A DNA stretch of 64,000 bases from Candidatus Villigracilis proximus. GTDB lineage: Bacteria > Chloroflexota > Anaerolineae > Anaerolineales > Villigracilaceae. Made by a program: the position numbers and the translations under genes. Shown here piece by piece: positions 61,149 through 64,000 of the stretch. Every line of letters begins with the position of its first letter. Positions within the stretch are counted from its first letter, which is position 1. The notes under the pieces were generated by a model. That model searched no databases. It was not told where the DNA came from and was given only the letters and a program-made list of their open reading frames with translations. Where the stretch lies: the NCBI GenBank assembly GCA_016715195.1, contig JADKBB010000013.1, forward strand, positions 62,001 through 126,000, in the 5' to 3' direction.

Positions 61149-61595
61149 TTACGATTGAAAGCCTGAACCCATGATGTAATTCTCCAGCCCGCGGATCTCG
61201 CTTTCCCTGTTTTCAAGTGCCGCAAACATGACATCGCGCATGGAGACGAGGCCGACAAGGTGTTCATTTTCCACGACGGGTAAATGACGTACGTTGTATT
61301 GCTTCATCAGTCCCATACATTGTTCAACTGTTGTGTCTTTTGTGACGGTCATCATTTTTGAGATCATCACATCTTTGACCAGCGTGTCTTTTGCAAGGCG
61401 GCCTTCGATCTCGCCTTTGTAAAGATAGTCACGTTCGGTATAAATGCCGACGATCTTTCCGCTTTCAGTCACCAGGATGGCGCCGATGTGCGCTTCGGCC
61501 ATTATTTTAAGGGCTTGCAGGACGGTGTCGGTGGAGGTGACAGAAAAATTTTTCTCCGATTCTTTCTCTTCAAGAAGTTTACGAACAGTAGTCAT
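61149..61595 (-). CDS. Two-CBS-domain protein
   Basis: A 148-residue protein of two CBS modules. Seen: VTSTDTVLQALKIMAEAHIG, GKIVGIYTERDYLYK, KDTTVEQCMGLMKQYNVRHL and GLVSMRDVMFA. CBS pairs bind adenosine nucleotides and regulate partners; here the target is unknown. It lies near the hydrogenase genes but has its own terminator and 140 bases separate it from the protease gene. Confidence 0.92.
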   Translation of the reverse strand: MTTVRKLLEEKESEKNFSVTSTDTVLQALKIMAEAHIGAILVTESGKIVGIYTERDYLYKGEIEGRLAKDTLVKDVMISKMMTVTKDTTVEQCMGLMKQYNVRHLPVVENEHLVGLVSMRDVMFAALENRESEIRGLENYIMGSGFQS

Positions 61596-61735
61596 GTGAT
61601 TATTCTCCTTTGGGTTTATATAATTTGTATGTGAGGAACAACCTCACTTCGTGCCGATTTAATTTTTACATCTGTTGTGATGTGCCCGGAAACCTTTGTG
61701 GGGCAGGCAGGGCTTGCCGGGTTCTATATAAAGTT

Positions 61736-62281
61736 TTAATTGTTATATGGATTAAAACCTGCAAAGGAGTTTGTTTGTTCCGCCGGTTGCCCCAGGATAT
61801 TTTTGAGATGCAGCCATTCCCATATTAGTTCAACGGCTTGGGGGACAAGTTCGGCGGTTTCTTGAGAAAGTTGGCGCGTGAAAAGAAAACGGTATCCACG
61901 TACTGAAAGCAGGGCTGCGTCCGGCTTTTTGTTATAGATGGTTTCGCAAATGGAAATAAGCGATTGTGGTGTAAGGTGATGTGTAAATGGCGAGCGTTGA
62001 AAATCTGCGTCAACACCGATCAGGCGTACGGGTTCGGGAATGCTGCCGGTGTGCGCATCTACAAAGCAGACGTATTCATAGGCTGCAATTTCCTCTGCAA
62101 TTTCCGGAGTCAATTGCAGGTAAAAGGCGAAATCCATTTGTGCGGTTTGCGTAAAATCATCTTCATAAGAGTCGGGAGCGGGCAATCCCAGTTTGACGCT
62201 TAATGCGCGCAGGATGTGCCAGGCCACGCCGTCATCTTCACGATCTGGATTTCCATAGCCGATCAGCAGGGTACGCTTCAA
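61736..62281 (-). CDS. Hydrogenase maturation protease
   Basis: A 181-residue HyaD/HycI-type endopeptidase. Seen: LLIGYGNPDREDDGVAWHIL at the N-terminus, with the conserved Glu/Asp metal ligands, and FVDAHTGS in mid protein. It removes the C-terminal tail of the NiFe large subunit after nickel insertion. It starts 12 bases after the large-subunit stop, so they are co-transcribed. The length is somewhat above the family norm of about 150-160. Confidence 0.88.
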   Translation of the reverse strand: MKRTLLIGYGNPDREDDGVAWHILRALSVKLGLPAPDSYEDDFTQTAQMDFAFYLQLTPEIAEEIAAYEYVCFVDAHTGSIPEPVRLIGVDADFQRSPFTHHLTPQSLISICETIYNKKPDAALLSVRGYRFLFTRQLSQETAELVPQAVELIWEWLHLKNILGQPAEQTNSFAGFNPYNN

Positions 62282-62293
62282 GAGTAACTCCTA

Positions 62294-63721
62294 TTAATCC
62301 CGAGTTAGAGTTTGGCGCAGAGAGCCATCGGGATTTAACACTTCCACCTGGATGGGCATTTGTCCAACGGCGTGAGTGGAACAGGACAGGCACGGATCAT
62401 AGGCGCGGATGGCTGCTTCGACGCGATTTAACATTCCTTCGTGGATCTGCGGTCCTTTGACGTACGTCTTTGCCACGCTGTCAACTGCGTTGCTCATTGC
62501 CCAGTTGTTGTGGCCTGTGGAAACGATCAAATTTACTTTGAGCAGTTTGCCGTTTTCGTCGGCTGTGTAATCGTGGATGAGGGTTCCACGAGGGGCTTCA
62601 AGAACGCCAACGCCGTGGCCGGTATAGTTTTTGCGGGTGTTGAGAATTTCTGTGCTGAGAATATCAGGGTCTTCGCATAACATGCACGCGCGTTCAACGG
62701 CAAACAAGGCTTCTATCAGGCGGGCGTAATGATAGTATAGGGTATTTTCCACGGGTTTGCCACTGTTCAGGCTCTTAAAGATTTTAAGTTCTTCATTTGC
62801 CAGCGGCGTGTCAATTTTTTGGGCAAGATTCAAGCGTCCGAGCGGACCGACACGATATACTCCGCCGGGATATCCCATCTTTTTATAAAAAGGAAATTTC
62901 AGATACGACCACGGTTCAACGTGTTCCTGAATGTAATCCAGATAATTTGCAGCCTGGAAGCGTTCCATTTCGACGCCTTGACTGTCGATCAACCTAATGT
63001 CTCCATTGTACAGTTCCAGTCCGTTTTCGGGGGTGGTTAATCCGAAGTATCCTGTTGGGAACACGGCGAATTTTTTAATATCTTCCATGTTCTTTTCAGC
63101 CCAGTCTTTCATGATCTTCAAACCAAGCTGGAGAGTTTCAATTGCTGCATCTGCGCCGGTTAGGATGTTATCGCGTTCTGCTTTGGTCAGGGCTTTGTTG
63201 ACTCCGCCCGGCACAGCAAAAACAGGATGAAGGCGTCTTCCGCCGAGGGTTTTGATAATCTCCTGACCGAATTTACGCAGGTTGACAGCCTTGATGGTTA
63301 ATTCAGGGTTTGCGCCGATCAAGCCGACCACACTTCGTATTTCAGGAGCGGCGTCAAAGCCGAGTAATAGATCAGGACCTGCAAGTTCAAAGAAGTGCAT
63401 TCCATGGCTTTGTATGACCTGTCCCATGTGCATCAGTTCTCGCAGAAGGTTGGCGGGGCGCGGCGGGGTTTGCCCTGTGATCGCGTCGCCCGCTTTCGCT
63501 GCGGCAAGATGATGGCTTACCGGGCAAATTCCGCAAATGCGCGCAGTGATTTGAGGCATTTCAAAATATAAGCGTCCTTCGCAAAATTTTTCAAAACCAC
63601 GAAACTCATTGACATGCATATAAGCATGGTCAACGGTGTTGTCTTCCTTCATGTGAATGGTGACTTTTGCGTGACCTTCAATACGGGTAACCGGTTCAAT
63701 TGTTATTTTTTGTGCAGTCAT
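62294..63721 (-). CDS. NiFe-hydrogenase large subunit, group 3/HoxH type
   Basis: A 475-residue catalytic subunit. Seen: N-terminal VTRIEGHAKVTIHM, the L1 ligand motif RICGICPVSH (residues 61-70) and the L2 motif DPCLSCSTH (about 442-450). The four Cys residues should bind the NiFe-CO-CN site. A 25-residue tail follows the final His and is probably cut by the adjacent protease. The group 3 type links H2 to NAD(P)H or similar carriers. It sits downstream of the small subunit. Confidence 0.92.
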   Translation of the reverse strand: MTAQKITIEPVTRIEGHAKVTIHMKEDNTVDHAYMHVNEFRGFEKFCEGRLYFEMPQITARICGICPVSHHLAAAKAGDAITGQTPPRPANLLRELMHMGQVIQSHGMHFFELAGPDLLLGFDAAPEIRSVVGLIGANPELTIKAVNLRKFGQEIIKTLGGRRLHPVFAVPGGVNKALTKAERDNILTGADAAIETLQLGLKIMKDWAEKNMEDIKKFAVFPTGYFGLTTPENGLELYNGDIRLIDSQGVEMERFQAANYLDYIQEHVEPWSYLKFPFYKKMGYPGGVYRVGPLGRLNLAQKIDTPLANEELKIFKSLNSGKPVENTLYYHYARLIEALFAVERACMLCEDPDILSTEILNTRKNYTGHGVGVLEAPRGTLIHDYTADENGKLLKVNLIVSTGHNNWAMSNAVDSVAKTYVKGPQIHEGMLNRVEAAIRAYDPCLSCSTHAVGQMPIQVEVLNPDGSLRQTLTRD

Positions 63722-63803
63722 AATGATCTCCAGTAATTTTGAATGCAGAATGTGAAGTGATGAATAAAAAACATTCTGTATCTATTTTTATTATTCTCTA
63801 AAT

Positions 63804-64000
63804 TTTTAATCCCAGTGCAATAAGTTATTCTTCAACTCAGGTTTTCGTCCTTGCGCCAGCTCGGAGAGTACGTAAAAGATGACATCTGCATCGGGCGGGC
63901 AGCCAGGGACATTGTAGTCCACTGGTACAACCTCATGAATGGCCCGTGTTTTGGTCATGGTTGCCAGTTCAGGGTCATTGGGGATTTCGCTGCCGGGTTC
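63804..64000 (-). CDS. NiFe-hydrogenase small subunit C-terminus, HoxY type (partial)
   Basis: The reverse strand from the window edge reads about 64 residues to a stop at 63804. Seen: EIPNDPELATMTKTRAIHEV, DYNVPGCPPDADVIFYVLSE. The PGCPP motif is typical of the small subunit iron-sulfur protein that passes electrons from the NiFe site. It lies 82 bases before the large subunit; the rest is outside the window. Confidence 0.85.

Noticed and set aside
61600..61735. Riboswitch or small RNA between the CBS and protease genes
   Set aside because: Only short GC palindromes; no known conserved motif could be recognised by eye.

Overview
The window looks like the chromosome of a Chloroflexota bacterium, most likely class Anaerolineae. 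This rests on gene style only: lipoproteins with Thr/Pro/Ala-rich linkers, LysM plus M23-like lipoproteins, DUF4405/DUF2306/DUF2214 membrane proteins, an AglEFG-type sugar transporter and a HoxYH-type hydrogenase. No rRNA, tRNA, CRISPR array, phage or transposase was seen. Coding density is high and no gap exceeds about 270 bases.

Layout. (1) 1-9.5 kb, minus strand: alpha-glucoside/alpha-galactoside use. A LacI-type regulator and a GH36 alpha-galactosidase form one unit. An AglE/F/G importer without its own ATPase, a trehalose-synthase-like GH13 enzyme and a ROK fructokinase form the next. The two promoters carry the same 14-bp LacI-type operator. (2) 9.7-12.9 kb: oxidative pentose phosphate operon pgl-gnd-zwf. 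(3) 13-18.6 kb: a YigZ/IMPACT protein, then a very large 7TM/multi-PAS/GAF histidine kinase coupled to a receiver-only regulator. (4) 18.7-32.5 kb: an envelope/export island with two copies of a DUF4405 plus small membrane protein module, a damaged OmpR-type two-component system, a MacA/MacB-like exporter operon ending in a lipoprotein with an LTxxQ motif, and a second exporter whose ATPase is fused to a cyclic-nucleotide-binding domain. Five promoters here share 11-bp direct repeats upstream of the -10 box. (5) 32.6-40.3 kb, plus strand: an AlkZ-related protein and then a TetR-controlled redox/detoxification cluster. (6) 40.2-51.9 kb: a polysaccharide locus with glycosyltransferases, a 987-residue GT-C/O-antigen-ligase-like fusion, a nucleotidyltransferase-like protein, radical SAM protein, flippase, phosphorylase and methyltransferase. 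(7) 51.9-56.3 kb: LiaF-like membrane proteins and a small thiol/sulfur cluster (NifU-like, cNMP-binding, zinc ribbon, TlpA-like, OsmC). (8) 56.3-61.0 kb: three tandem LysM/M23-like lipoproteins. (9) 61.1-64.0 kb: a CBS protein, hydrogenase maturation protease, HoxH-type large subunit and the end of a small subunit.

Two points matter for any reader. First, the 18.7-32.5 kb island is the best candidate for a poorly described system: a duplicated cytochrome-like module, a Spy-like lipoprotein, two exporters and a shared promoter motif. Second, about a dozen genes are broken by single-base shifts, mostly in short homopolymer runs and concentrated at 21-22, 46-50 and 53.6-55.3 kb. This pattern suggests sequencing or assembly error more than true gene decay. 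A roughly 75-base deletion in the response regulator at 22.1 kb does not fit that explanation and may be real.
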